NCBI RefSeq assembly: GCF_003970575.1 | Contig: NZ_RXWZ01000009.1 | Span: 1-41,661 of the forward strand | Direction: 5' to 3' | Length of the DNA stretch: 41,661 nucleotides | Origin: Mammaliicoccus fleurettii | Lineage (GTDB): Bacteria > Bacillota > Bacilli > Staphylococcales > Staphylococcaceae | Shown: piece after piece, positions 8,440 to 16,940 of the stretch | How the letters are laid out: each line of letters starts with the position of its first letter | How positions within the stretch are numbered: the stretch's first letter is position 1 | The notes under the pieces: model-generated | What the model saw: the letters and a program-made list of their open reading frames with translations, nothing else | The model's database searches: none | Told to the model about the DNA's origin: nothing | Translations under genes and position numbers: made by a program

Positions 8440-8477
8440 AAAACGCACGAAGACTTCAGAGATATCGTGCGATTCGG
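8440..8477. repeat. Palindromic intergenic repeat, copy 3
   Basis: Full unit with the same arms and orientation as at 6634/6684, in the 97-base tail-to-tail gap between galM and gabR. The hairpin may also serve as a terminator, since no other one is visible here. Confidence 0.9.
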
Positions 8478-8499
8478 CTCAAATCTGCTTAAGCCTAAA

Positions 8500-9876
8500 T
8501 TAGTTATAAATGATTTCTTTTAATTTTAATATTGCAGGCTCAATATCTTCTAGTTCTATTTTAGCAAATCCTATGATCAACGTTTTGATTGATGAATTTG
8601 CTGGTTCTTCAACCATAAATCTTCTTAATGTATAGAGTTCTATACTATTGTCATGTGCTTTTTGTTCTATTTCTTTATAACTCAGTGTGGTTTTTATATT
8701 TAATAAGAAATGAAGACCTGCTTGCATATCATAAATCGTGATATCTTCTTTAAATTCTTTTGATAATATTTTTAAGAATAGCTCTCTTTTTTCTGTATAT
8801 ATGTGATGCATTTTTCGAATATATTTCTCGTAATTTCCTGATTTGATAAAAAGGTGTAGTGCATAGGCATTAATTGAACTTAAATCGGTAATTGAAGTCT
8901 CTGTTGCTAAATCAAATTTATAAAGTAGTGGATATGGTAATACCATATAACTCACTCTTAAGCTTGGCATTAAAGTTTTTGAGAATGTTCCTAAATATAT
9001 GACTCGGTCATTTTTATCTAAACTATATAATGAGGGGATATTGTCTGTTCCGTATTTGTACTCACTATCGTAATCGTCTTCTATAATGTATTTATTTTGT
9101 TCAGTCACCCAATTTAATAATTCTATTCTTCTAGATATAGGCATAATTGTTCCAGTAGGAAATTGGTGAGAAGGTGTCGTCACAACGAAATCTGGTTTTT
9201 CTGTCTTTAATGTATTAACCGATAATCCTTTATGATCGAGTGGTATGTTTACGACTTCTTGCCCCATATCTATAAACAGTTTTCTCATACGTGAATATCC
9301 GGGATTTTCAATTGCGATTTTTTGATTGTCGGATAGTGTCTTAAATAACGTACTTAATAAATTAGCTGTACCTGAGCTTACTATGATTTGTTCAGGATAA
9401 CAGGATACACCTCTTTTATATGAGATGAGTTGTGCAATAGATTTTCTAAGTTCTAAAGGTCCTTTGTAAATAGGTATTTCTGACATTTCATTTTTGAAGG
9501 TAGAAAAAGCTTCTTTGACATGTTTAGACCAAAAATCAATTGGAAATTGTGAGATATCTGTCGTCATATGAGATAAAGAATAGCGAAATGATGATTTAAT
9601 TTGAGTTGGATTATTGTTTAATGGTTGTGAAACGTGATGATCTTGTATAATCAGTTTGTTTAACGCTTCAACAAAATACCCCTGTCTTTCCTTCGTATAA
9701 ATGTAACCTTCCGCAAACAGTTGTTCATAAGCATTTTTAACAGTATTTATACTTACACTTTGATCATTTGCAAGTTGTCTTTTTGAAGGTAGTTTTTCGT
9801 GACTATTATATTGTTGCGAGAGAATATCTTGTTTTATTTTGAGATAAATTTCTCTATATTTGTAAGTTTGAGTCAT
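8500..9876 (-). CDS. gabR: MocR/GabR-type transcriptional regulator
   Basis: 458 residues: an N-terminal GntR winged helix-turn-helix (about 1-70, with L-P-S-K-R-Q-L-A and S-I-N-T-V-K-N-A-Y-E-Q-L) fused to a fold-type-I aminotransferase domain. The PLP-binding lysine is in Y-L-G-T-F-S-K-T-L-M-P-S-L-R near residue 300, and E-D-D-Y-D-S-E-Y carries the PLP-ring Asp. GabR of B. subtilis senses PLP plus GABA, activates gabTD and represses itself. It stands divergent from gabT here, fitting that role. The ATG at 9876 is preferred to the GTG at 9885, because AGAGGGG is correctly spaced for 9876 and overlaps the GTG. Confidence 0.85.
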   Translation of the reverse strand: MTQTYKYREIYLKIKQDILSQQYNSHEKLPSKRQLANDQSVSINTVKNAYEQLFAEGYIYTKERQGYFVEALNKLIIQDHHVSQPLNNNPTQIKSSFRYSLSHMTTDISQFPIDFWSKHVKEAFSTFKNEMSEIPIYKGPLELRKSIAQLISYKRGVSCYPEQIIVSSGTANLLSTLFKTLSDNQKIAIENPGYSRMRKLFIDMGQEVVNIPLDHKGLSVNTLKTEKPDFVVTTPSHQFPTGTIMPISRRIELLNWVTEQNKYIIEDDYDSEYKYGTDNIPSLYSLDKNDRVIYLGTFSKTLMPSLRVSYMVLPYPLLYKFDLATETSITDLSSINAYALHLFIKSGNYEKYIRKMHHIYTEKRELFLKILSKEFKEDITIYDMQAGLHFLLNIKTTLSYKEIEQKAHDNSIELYTLRRFMVEEPANSSIKTLIIGFAKIELEDIEPAILKLKEIIYN

Positions 9877-9890
9877 ACTTTTCACCCCTC

Positions 9891-9933
9891 TGGTACTATA
9901 AATTAATGAAAACTGGTACTTTTCATTATACCA
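9891..9933. promoter_or_regulatory. Candidate GabR operator between gabR and gabT
   Basis: Two TGGTAC direct repeats (9891-9896 and 9914-9919, 23 bp apart, about two helical turns) and an opposed ATACCA (9928-9933). B. subtilis GabR recognises direct ATACCA boxes in the equivalent intergenic region; TGGTA is the complement of TACCA. Placement next to the gabR start suits autorepression and gabT activation. Confidence 0.55.
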
Positions 9934-9978
9934 ATAATTTTTTAATATGTATTAAATAAACAATAGGAGGGATTTTAG

Positions 9979-11265
9979 ATGGGTAAGACTCAAGAAGAAT
10001 TAGTATCTCTACGTAACGAATATGTAGCAAGAGGTGTCAGTAATGGAAATACACATATAGCTGACTTTGCTAAAGGGGCAACTGTTACAGATAATGAGGG
10101 ACAAGAATGGATAGACTTTGCAGGCGCAATTGGTACATTAAATGTCGGTCATTCACATCCGAAAATTACTGAACATCTAAAAAATGAATTAGAACGATTT
10201 ATATTACCTGGGTTTAATGTCATTATGTATGAAAGCTATATTAAGTTAGCTGAAAAATTAGCTGAGATTACACCAGGAGATCATAAAAAGAAAACAGTAT
10301 TACTTAATTCAGGAGCTGAAGCTGTAGAAAATGCAGTAAAAATAGCTCGTAAATATACAGGAAGACAACAAGTTGTATCTTTCATTAGAGGTTTCCACGG
10401 AAGAACAAATTTAACAATGTCTATGACTAGTAAAGTTAGACCATATAAATTTGGTTTTGGACCTTTCGCACCAGAAGTATATCAAGCACCTTATCCTTAT
10501 TTAGCTGATAAGCCAGAAGGTTTGAGTGATGAAGCGTATATCGACTCAGTCATTAAAGATTTAAAGAACTTCTTTATAGCTACAGTTGATCCTACTGAAG
10601 TTGCTTGTGTCGTTATTGAACCAGTACAAGGTGAAGGTGGATTTATTATCCCCGACAAAAAATTCATTCATGCATTAAAAGATATTTGTGAAGACCATGG
10701 AATTGTATTTATTGCAGATGAAATACAAACTGGATTTGCTCGAACAGGAAAGACATTCGCGATAGAGCATTTTGATGTTGTACCTGATTTAATGACGGTA
10801 TCTAAATCTCTTGCAGCAGGTTTTCCATTAAGCGGTGTTGTAGGTAGAAGTGAAATTATAGATAGCCCAAACCCAGGTGAGATTGGTGGTACATATGCCG
10901 GAAATCCTCTAGCTTGTGAAGCTGCACTTAAAGTTATAGAAATTATAGAAGAAGAAAACTTGAATGCTAAAGCTGAGCAACTTGGCGCAACTCTAGAAAC
11001 AACATTACAATCATTTAAATTAGAACATAATTATATTGGAGACATTCGTAGATTAGGTGCAATGGTCGCAATGGAAATTGTAGATCCAGAAACAAACGCA
11101 CCAAATAAGCTAAAAACATCAGAAATTGTGAAAACAGCTAACGATAATGGGTTATTATTATTATCAGCTGGTATAAACGGTAACGTGATTAGATTTTTAG
11201 CACCTTTAGTCATTACAGACGAAGAACTAAACAAAGGTTTATCGATTTTAGAATCCAGTCTTTAA
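9979..11265 (+). CDS. gabT: 4-aminobutyrate aminotransferase
   Basis: Transfers the amino group of GABA to 2-oxoglutarate, giving succinate semialdehyde and glutamate. Class III PLP aminotransferase of 428 residues. Visible: N-S-G-A-E-A-V-E-N-A-V-K near 110, the G-F-H-G-R-T segment, E-P-V-Q-G-E-G-G, the Asp of F-I-A-D-E-I-Q-T-G-F, and the PLP lysine Lys276 in V-S-K-S-L-A-A-G-F-P. ATAGGAGGGA precedes ATG 9979. First gene of a three-gene operon with an amine permease and succinate-semialdehyde dehydrogenase, opposite GabR. Confidence 0.92.
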   Translation: MGKTQEELVSLRNEYVARGVSNGNTHIADFAKGATVTDNEGQEWIDFAGAIGTLNVGHSHPKITEHLKNELERFILPGFNVIMYESYIKLAEKLAEITPGDHKKKTVLLNSGAEAVENAVKIARKYTGRQQVVSFIRGFHGRTNLTMSMTSKVRPYKFGFGPFAPEVYQAPYPYLADKPEGLSDEAYIDSVIKDLKNFFIATVDPTEVACVVIEPVQGEGGFIIPDKKFIHALKDICEDHGIVFIADEIQTGFARTGKTFAIEHFDVVPDLMTVSKSLAAGFPLSGVVGRSEIIDSPNPGEIGGTYAGNPLACEAALKVIEIIEEENLNAKAEQLGATLETTLQSFKLEHNYIGDIRRLGAMVAMEIVDPETNAPNKLKTSEIVKTANDNGLLLLSAGINGNVIRFLAPLVITDEELNKGLSILESSL

Positions 11266-11296
11266 TAAATAGGACTAATGAAAATGGGGTATGAAT

Positions 11297-12688
11297 ATGA
11301 ATTCTCAATTTAATAAAACAATGAACATAGCAGATGTATTGTTTCTCGCGATTGGAGCCATGCTTGGATGGGGCTGGGTTGTACTTTCGGGAGAATGGAT
11401 TTCTGAAGCAGGATTTTTAGGAAGTATCATAGCTTTTGTAATAGGTGGTTTATTAGTAATATTTATAGGATTGACGTATGCAGAGCTAGCATCTGCAATA
11501 CCTGAAACAGGAGGCGGATTCGTCTTTGTTAAGAAAGCGTTCAGTCCAGGTGTAGCTTTCTTCTCAGGTTGGTCAGTATTATTTGGATATGTATCAGTCA
11601 TTACATTTGAAGCTGTTGCATTACCGACAGTTATAGATTACGTTATACCTTTTGAACATACAGGATTGTTGTGGAACTTAGCAGGTTGGGACGTTTACTT
11701 AACATGGGTTCTAATAGGATCTATTGGCAGTGTTATCTTAACTTCACTAAATTACTTTGGCGTTAAGCCAGCTGCTATTATGCAAACAGTGTTTACTATA
11801 TTTATTGTAGGCGTAGGATTGTTATTATTTTTCGGAGCGAGCTTTAATGGTGAATTTACTCAACTTAAACCATTATTCAGCCATGGTGTTGGAGGAACAA
11901 TGTCAGTTCTCATCATGATTCCATTTCTATTTGTAGGGTTTGATGTTATACCTCAAATAGCTGAAGAAGTTAAAGCACCATCTAAAAAGATTGGTAGCAT
12001 ACTTATTATTTCAATCATTGCTTCAGTGATATTTTACTTATTAATTGTATTCGGTGTAGCGACAGGGTTAACACCTAGTCAGTTAGGCTCAAGTGAATTA
12101 GCTACAGCGGATGCTATGGTCAATTTATTTGGATCTAGTGGATTTGGTGTATTACTTGTAATAGGTGGCGTTGCAGGTATTATAACAAGCTGGAATGCTT
12201 TTATTATTGGTGGTAGTCGCATTCTATATGCTATGGCTAAAAATAATATGATTCCTAAATGGTTTGCATTTATTCATCCTAAATATAAAACACCGACACA
12301 TGGTATTTTATTCCTAGGTGTACTAGCATTTGTTGCACCACTGCTTGGACGTCCGGCACTCGTATGGATCGTTGATGCAGGTGGAATTGGTGTTGTATTA
12401 GGTTATTTACTAGTTGCATTCTCTTTCTTGAAGTTAAGAAAAAGTGAACCTAATTTAGAAAGACCGTATCGTATTAAAAGTGGCAAGTTTGTAGGTTGGA
12501 CGGCTGTTATTTTAAGCATCGCATTTATAGTAATTTATTTGCCAGGAATGCCTTCATCACTTATATGGCCAAATGAATGGATTATCGTATGTGTTTGGTA
12601 TGGTATTGCAGTTGTTCTATATTTAACGAAATCTAAGGAGGTTGAGACTTTTGAAAGAGCTCAAAGTATACAATCCAGCAACGAATGA
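11297..12688 (+). CDS. APC-family amino acid/amine permease (probable GABA importer)
   Basis: About 463 residues with about 12 transmembrane helices. The APC signature is at the N-terminus (A-I-G-A-M-L-G-W-G-W-V-V), then Y-A-E-L-A-S-A-I-P-E-T-G-G-G-F in TM2, and F-D-V-I-P-Q-I-A-E-E-V-K in mid-protein. It sits between gabT and gabD, so GABA or a related amine is the likely cargo. The ATG at 11297 (after GGGGT at 11287-11291) is preferred to the ATG at 11291, which abuts that run. The gene overlaps gabD by 38 bases. Confidence 0.8.
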   Translation: MNSQFNKTMNIADVLFLAIGAMLGWGWVVLSGEWISEAGFLGSIIAFVIGGLLVIFIGLTYAELASAIPETGGGFVFVKKAFSPGVAFFSGWSVLFGYVSVITFEAVALPTVIDYVIPFEHTGLLWNLAGWDVYLTWVLIGSIGSVILTSLNYFGVKPAAIMQTVFTIFIVGVGLLLFFGASFNGEFTQLKPLFSHGVGGTMSVLIMIPFLFVGFDVIPQIAEEVKAPSKKIGSILIISIIASVIFYLLIVFGVATGLTPSQLGSSELATADAMVNLFGSSGFGVLLVIGGVAGIITSWNAFIIGGSRILYAMAKNNMIPKWFAFIHPKYKTPTHGILFLGVLAFVAPLLGRPALVWIVDAGGIGVVLGYLLVAFSFLKLRKSEPNLERPYRIKSGKFVGWTAVILSIAFIVIYLPGMPSSLIWPNEWIIVCVWYGIAVVLYLTKSKEVETFERAQSIQSSNE

Positions 12689-14030
12689 AGTCGTAAAGAC
12701 AATTAAATACACTTCTGAAGAAGAAGCAACGCAACAAATAAGTAATGCACAAGAAGCATATGAATCTTGGCGTGAAAGAGATGCTCATGATCGTTCTGCA
12801 CTTTTATTAAAATGGTATCAATTAATTGATGAACATAAAGAAGAATTAGCAGAACTTATAACTTTAGAAAATGGAAAGCCTTATAAAGAAGCTTTAGGTG
12901 AAGTTGCCTACGCTAATAGTTATATACAATGGTATCAAGAAGAAGCGAAACGTATTTATGGAAAAACGATACCTGCTAATCAAAAAGGCAAGAAAATTAT
13001 TACAGACTCATTTCCAGTTGGTGTTGTTGGTGCTATTACTCCTTGGAATTTCCCAGCAGCTATGATTGCTAGAAAAATGGCACCAGCGTTAGCAGCGGGT
13101 TGTACGATAGTTTGTAAGCCAGCCTTAGAAACACTGTTAACGACGATACGCATGGTTGAACTGGCACATGAAGCGGGCATACCAGAAGATGCGATACAAT
13201 ATGTCGTTTTAAGTGGTCGAGATGCTGGAAGAATTTTTACAGAAAGCCCAATTATTCAAAAAATCACATTTACAGGGTCTACGCCAGTAGGTAAACAGTT
13301 AATAAAAGCATCTTCAGACAGTGTTAAAAATGTAACAATGGAATTAGGCGGATTAGCTCCAGTAATTGTACATAAAGATGCTGATTTAGAACTAGCTGTT
13401 AACCAAACAATTGCTACTAAATTTAGAAATTCAGGTCAAACATGTATTAGTGCAAATAGAATTTTTGTTCATAAAGACATTGAACAAGCTTATACAGAAT
13501 TATTAACTAAAAAAGTAAATGCTTTGAATGTAGGAAATGGTTTAGAACAAGATATAGATATGGGACCGTTAATTAATCAAAATGCAGTAGAAAAAGTATT
13601 AGATCAAATAGAAGATGCAGTTGAACACGGTGGCGAACTATCATTACCAATCGAACAACTGAAATTAGGCGGAAACTTCTTGAAGCCAGTAGTCATACGT
13701 CATGCAAATCTTGAAATGAAAGTGATGCATGAAGAAACATTCGGACCAATCGCAGCAGTTATGACATATGATGATTTAGAAGACATCATTAAAGTAGCAA
13801 ATGATACAGAATATGGATTAGCAGCTTACTTCTTCACTAATGATTATAGAACAGGCTTTGATATATATAGAAAGCTTGATTATGGTGTAATAGGCTGGAA
13901 CGATGGTGCACCATCAGCAGCACATGCACCATTCGGAGGATATAAAGAAAGTGGTTACGGTCGAGAAGGCGGTATAGAAGGAATAGAGCCATATTTAGAA
14001 ACGAAATATTTATCAATAGGTAATATGTAA
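12651..14030 (+). CDS. gabD: Succinate-semialdehyde dehydrogenase
   Basis: Oxidises succinate semialdehyde to succinate with NAD(P)+, finishing the GABA shunt. Aldehyde dehydrogenase fold of 459 residues: P-W-N-F-P-A-A-M near 130, F-T-G-S-T-P-V-G-K Rossmann turn, general base Glu231 in M-E-L-G-G and catalytic Cys265 in G-Q-T-C-I-S-A-N-R, and a C-terminal P-F-G-G-Y-K-E-S-G-Y-G-R-E-G. The TTG at 12651 is taken as start because AAGGAGG (12635-12641) lies 9 nt upstream; TTG 12642 touches the ribosome site. The start lies inside the permease 3' end, indicating translational coupling. Confidence 0.9.
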   Translation: MKELKVYNPATNEVVKTIKYTSEEEATQQISNAQEAYESWRERDAHDRSALLLKWYQLIDEHKEELAELITLENGKPYKEALGEVAYANSYIQWYQEEAKRIYGKTIPANQKGKKIITDSFPVGVVGAITPWNFPAAMIARKMAPALAAGCTIVCKPALETLLTTIRMVELAHEAGIPEDAIQYVVLSGRDAGRIFTESPIIQKITFTGSTPVGKQLIKASSDSVKNVTMELGGLAPVIVHKDADLELAVNQTIATKFRNSGQTCISANRIFVHKDIEQAYTELLTKKVNALNVGNGLEQDIDMGPLINQNAVEKVLDQIEDAVEHGGELSLPIEQLKLGGNFLKPVVIRHANLEMKVMHEETFGPIAAVMTYDDLEDIIKVANDTEYGLAAYFFTNDYRTGFDIYRKLDYGVIGWNDGAPSAAHAPFGGYKESGYGREGGIEGIEPYLETKYLSIGNM

Positions 14031-14083
14031 AATACAAAGCAAAATCATTAGCATAGTTTTAAACTCTAGGTTACTCAAAAAGT

Positions 14084-14117
14084 AAGAGCTGGGACATTTA
14101 TGTCCCAGCTCTTTTCA
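14084..14117. terminator. Bidirectional terminator between gabD and amidohydrolase
   Basis: Perfect stem AAGAGCTGGGACAT (14084-14097), 2-nt loop, ATGTCCCAGCTCTT (14100-14113), flanked by T's on the right and A-rich sequence on the left. It serves the two converging operons. Confidence 0.9.
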
Positions 14118-14128
14118 TATCAATATAT

Positions 14129-15346
14129 TTACCTAATGTCTTTTACGATTTTACCGTCTATAGCTACGACTTTAATCTTGTTTGGATCTCTTAATACTGC
14201 GATATCATCTAATGGATTTTGTTCTAGTAAAATAAAGTCTGCTTTTTTACCTTCTTCGATAGTACCGAGTTCTTCATCGTAACCTAAACACTCTGCTGCA
14301 GTCTTTGTTGATGAAACGATTGCTTCCATTTCTGTCATACCGTGTTCAACCATAAGTTCCAACTCTCTTAAGTTAGTACCGTGTTTGAATACGCCTGCAT
14401 CTGTACCCATTGCTATTTTCACACCTGCTTGGTGGGCTTTCTTAAAGCTTTCGATATGATCTTGCATGATTTGTTTGGATTTATTTATAGAATTTTCGCT
14501 CATTCCTAATTCGGCAGCGAATTCTATAACGGACAATGGTGCAAGAAGTGTAGGTACTAAATACATATCTTTTTCTTTCATCAATTTTACAGCTTCATCG
14601 TCTAAATATATACCGTGTTCGATTGAATGAATGCCAGCTTCTATACATTGTTTTACACCTTGTAAACCTTGTGCGTGTGCCATTACTTTACGATTATTTC
14701 TAAATTGTGCTTCTTCGACAATTACTTTTAATTCTTCTACTGAAAATTGTGTGTAGTCTGGATGGTCAGTTGCACTTGTAACACCACCAGTTGCATGAAC
14801 TTTTAATACATCTGCACCAGCTCTAAGCATTTCACGCGCTTTTTTTCGGACTTCGATGACGCCATCGCATAATCCACTCGGCATACCGGGATAACCATCT
14901 TGTAAAAGTGGTAAATGAATTCCGGACTTTGTATAGCTATCTCCATGTCCACCTGTGATTGTTAATGCGTTTATACTAATTTGTAAACGTGGACCTAGTA
15001 CAATTCCGTCATTTACAGCTTCTTTTAATCCTAAATCTGCACCTAAAGCATCTCTAACAGTTGTAACGCCAGCATCGACTGTTCGTTTCAAATGATCAAT
15101 AGCTTTATAAAAATTATATGAAAAAGGCGTAGATAAGCGATTTTCTAACGGTTCCATTTCCAACATTACGTGCACATGGCTGTCAATCATACCAGGAAGT
15201 AAATATTGTCCATTTCCTTCTATAACATCATCACCATTTAAATTCTTGCCTATTTCAGCAATAACATTATTTTCGATTTTAATATCTATGTTTTTTTGAA
15301 TATCATTACCAGTTCCATCTATTAAATTTATATTTTTTAAAATCAA
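14129..15346 (-). CDS. Amidohydrolase-superfamily metal-dependent hydrolase
   Basis: 405 residues. It is a TIM-barrel amidohydrolase with small N- and C-terminal beta domains: D-S-H-V-H-V after strand 1 (metal His pair), L-K-V-H-A-T-G-G carrying the probable carboxylated/bridging Lys, M-A-H-A-Q-G and S-I-E-H-G-I-Y with metal His residues, and G-T-D-A-G with the catalytic Asp. The pattern is that of the imidazolonepropionase/Xaa-Pro (prolidase-like) subgroup. The exact substrate, a dipeptide, N-acyl or cyclic amide compound, is unknown. It starts at TTG 15346 behind AGGAGG. Only 17 bases separate it from the membrane transporter upstream, so the two form an operon and the transporter may bring in its substrate. 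Confidence 0.8.
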   Translation of the reverse strand: MILKNINLIDGTGNDIQKNIDIKIENNVIAEIGKNLNGDDVIEGNGQYLLPGMIDSHVHVMLEMEPLENRLSTPFSYNFYKAIDHLKRTVDAGVTTVRDALGADLGLKEAVNDGIVLGPRLQISINALTITGGHGDSYTKSGIHLPLLQDGYPGMPSGLCDGVIEVRKKAREMLRAGADVLKVHATGGVTSATDHPDYTQFSVEELKVIVEEAQFRNNRKVMAHAQGLQGVKQCIEAGIHSIEHGIYLDDEAVKLMKEKDMYLVPTLLAPLSVIEFAAELGMSENSINKSKQIMQDHIESFKKAHQAGVKIAMGTDAGVFKHGTNLRELELMVEHGMTEMEAIVSSTKTAAECLGYDEELGTIEEGKKADFILLEQNPLDDIAVLRDPNKIKVVAIDGKIVKDIR

Positions 15347-15363
15347 GTTAACTTCCTCCTACG

Positions 15364-16533
15364 TTATTTAATAAAATTCATTAAAATAGTTGTTAAAATA
15401 ACAGATGCTACTGTTACGGTTGTAAATCCACCGATAATCATTGGACTTAGTAATTCATTAAATACATCTTCTCTATCTTCTTCGTTGTCTGTAACTGAAC
15501 GACTGACTTCTTCGCATAATATAAAATCACCTGGGAAACCATATAGTGCAGTTAATGCAACAGGTAAAGCTTTAGTAGGTCTCCAACCGATTAATTTCGC
15601 GCCAACAAAGCCTCCTATTAAAATGCCGATTGTACCAATAACAAGAATAGATAATATTGCAGGTAGGTATTCCCATAAGTCGTGAGGTTTAATACCTCCC
15701 ATAGAACCGATAACGATGAGAATAATAATAACCATCATAATTGTGAATGATTGGTTGCGTTCCATTTCTTTTTGTTCGAACAAACCAATCTTCAATCCAA
15801 TTACACCAAATAATAAACTAAGTAGTGTGTAATGAATGCCAGTAAATTCTCCAATAATAAAAGCAAAACTTGCTAATAAAAACATAATAAAGAGTCTAAT
15901 AACATTGTTTTGAAGTAATGGACTTTTACTAAAAATCGTTTCTTTTTTATCTTCATTTTTATTAGAGATATTCGCAACGTTCTTATCGTGCTCTCTATTT
16001 GCAAGATAATATTTTGAATAACGTTTCATAAGTATTGAACTAAGAGGCATGCCAATAACACCTTGCAAAGCCTGAACAATAGCAGGTAAAACAATTAAAT
16101 TAGCTAATCCTAAATCTTGAAGTTTCTCTACAGTAATAAGAAGTGCAACAATACCACCCGCAATAGGACCGACACCAGAAGCTGCTGTACGGAAATCAAA
16201 CAGGAGTGTAACGAAAATTAAAATTAAAGTAGTAGAACCAATAATCCCAAAAATTGAAATGACAACCGCTTTCCATTGAGACTTAAGTATATGAAGCGGC
16301 ATCATAGTACCCATATGCATAATAACTGGCGCAATAACAAGTGCACCTAGTGAAGGTAAAATTGCATTATCAAGTATTTTTGCTGGTAAAACACCTGCCC
16401 AAGATAAGAGTAAATAACTGACCATAGCAGTTAATAACATTGGAACACGAGCCTTTGTAACATAAGAAATAACTTCACCTAGAACAATTAATGCAAATAG
16501 TATAGTAGCAGAAATAAGCGGTTCACTAACCAT
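15364..16533 (-). CDS. Multi-pass membrane transporter of unrecognised family
   Basis: 389 residues with about ten to eleven hydrophobic helices and a short charged cytoplasmic loop in the middle (about 180-205, rich in K/E/D/N). Motifs such as G-S-L-G-A-L-V-I-A-P-V-I-M-H-M-G-like helices and G-P-I-A-G-G-I-V-A-L-L look like the duplicated glycine-rich pore segments of the ion transporter superfamily (GltS or 2-hydroxycarboxylate carriers). I cannot name the family. GGGAGTG lies upstream of ATG 16533. Co-transcribed with the amidohydrolase. A 24-bp perfect palindrome lies in its 5' region. Confidence 0.7.
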   Translation of the reverse strand: MVSEPLISATILFALIVLGEVISYVTKARVPMLLTAMVSYLLLSWAGVLPAKILDNAILPSLGALVIAPVIMHMGTMMPLHILKSQWKAVVISIFGIIGSTTLILIFVTLLFDFRTAASGVGPIAGGIVALLITVEKLQDLGLANLIVLPAIVQALQGVIGMPLSSILMKRYSKYYLANREHDKNVANISNKNEDKKETIFSKSPLLQNNVIRLFIMFLLASFAFIIGEFTGIHYTLLSLLFGVIGLKIGLFEQKEMERNQSFTIMMVIIILIVIGSMGGIKPHDLWEYLPAILSILVIGTIGILIGGFVGAKLIGWRPTKALPVALTALYGFPGDFILCEEVSRSVTDNEEDREDVFNELLSPMIIGGFTTVTVASVILTTILMNFIK

Positions 16534-16598
16534 TAGCGTTCACTCCCTTTTTAAGTTAATAAGAAAACCTTAGCACATAAAAATGCAATAGTTAATAC

Positions 16599-16622
16599 TA
16601 TATTCAAAATATTTTGAATATA
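16599..16622. promoter_or_regulatory. 24-bp perfect palindrome, candidate operator
   Basis: TATATTCAAAAT followed by its exact reverse complement ATTTTGAATATA, centred about 77 bases upstream of the leftward transporter gene start. Length and symmetry suit a dimeric repressor. No regulator gene is adjacent. Confidence 0.5.
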
Positions 16623-16734
16623 TAGACAAATATTACACAAATAAGTTCCAGCCATATATTTTTAGAATGAAAATATTGCATTAGGAATTTTATGATTGGA
16701 GCTTTTTATAAAAATAATAAGCGTAAGAGGTGTT

Positions 16735-16768
16735 GTAAGGGACAAAATTCCGAGAAATGTCCGTAAGA
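16735..16768 (-). repeat. Dispersed copy of the 40-bp repeat (unit A)
   Basis: Read on the minus strand it runs TCTTACGGACATTTCTCGG then AATTTTGTCCC, matching the three tandem units at 39099-39218. It contains the imperfect GGACA...TGTCC palindrome. Confidence 0.8.
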
Positions 16769-16775
16769 ACTAGTG

Positions 16776-16812
16776 TCTAAGGAGCACAATTCAGAATTAT
16801 GCCAGTAAGCGC
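16776..16812 (-). repeat. Dispersed copy of the 39-bp repeat (unit B)
   Basis: Read on the minus strand it runs GCGCTTACTGGCATAATTC then TGAATTGTGCTCCTTAG, matching the array at 38823-39095. On the minus strand B precedes A, the same order as at 39095-39099. The remainder of the 16534-16940 gap holds only the palindrome at 16599 and a terminator. Confidence 0.8.
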
Positions 16813-16840
16813 AATCCAAAGTCACATCTATAATATTCCA

Positions 16841-16893
16841 CAAAAATAAAACTCCCTCAATCCGTATTTAAGTTCAACGGTTTGGGAGAGTTG
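16841..16893 (-). terminator. Terminator of the CycA-type permease
   Basis: On the minus strand AACTCTCCCAAACCGT pairs with ACGGATTGAGGGAGTT (two mismatches, one wobble) across an 11-nt loop and is followed by TTTATTTTTG. It ends the leftward transcript. Confidence 0.7.
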
Positions 16894-16940
16894 CTTTAAG
16901 TATCGGGATGAAATCTCATTCTCATACTCATATTAAAATA

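Noticed and set aside
9883-9885. GTG start for gabR
   Set aside because: It overlaps the AGAGGGG ribosome site; ATG 9876 has correct spacing.
14100-14282. Short plus-strand frame starting in the bidirectional terminator
   Set aside because: Antisense to the amidohydrolase 3' end; low-complexity serine/leucine content; not supported.
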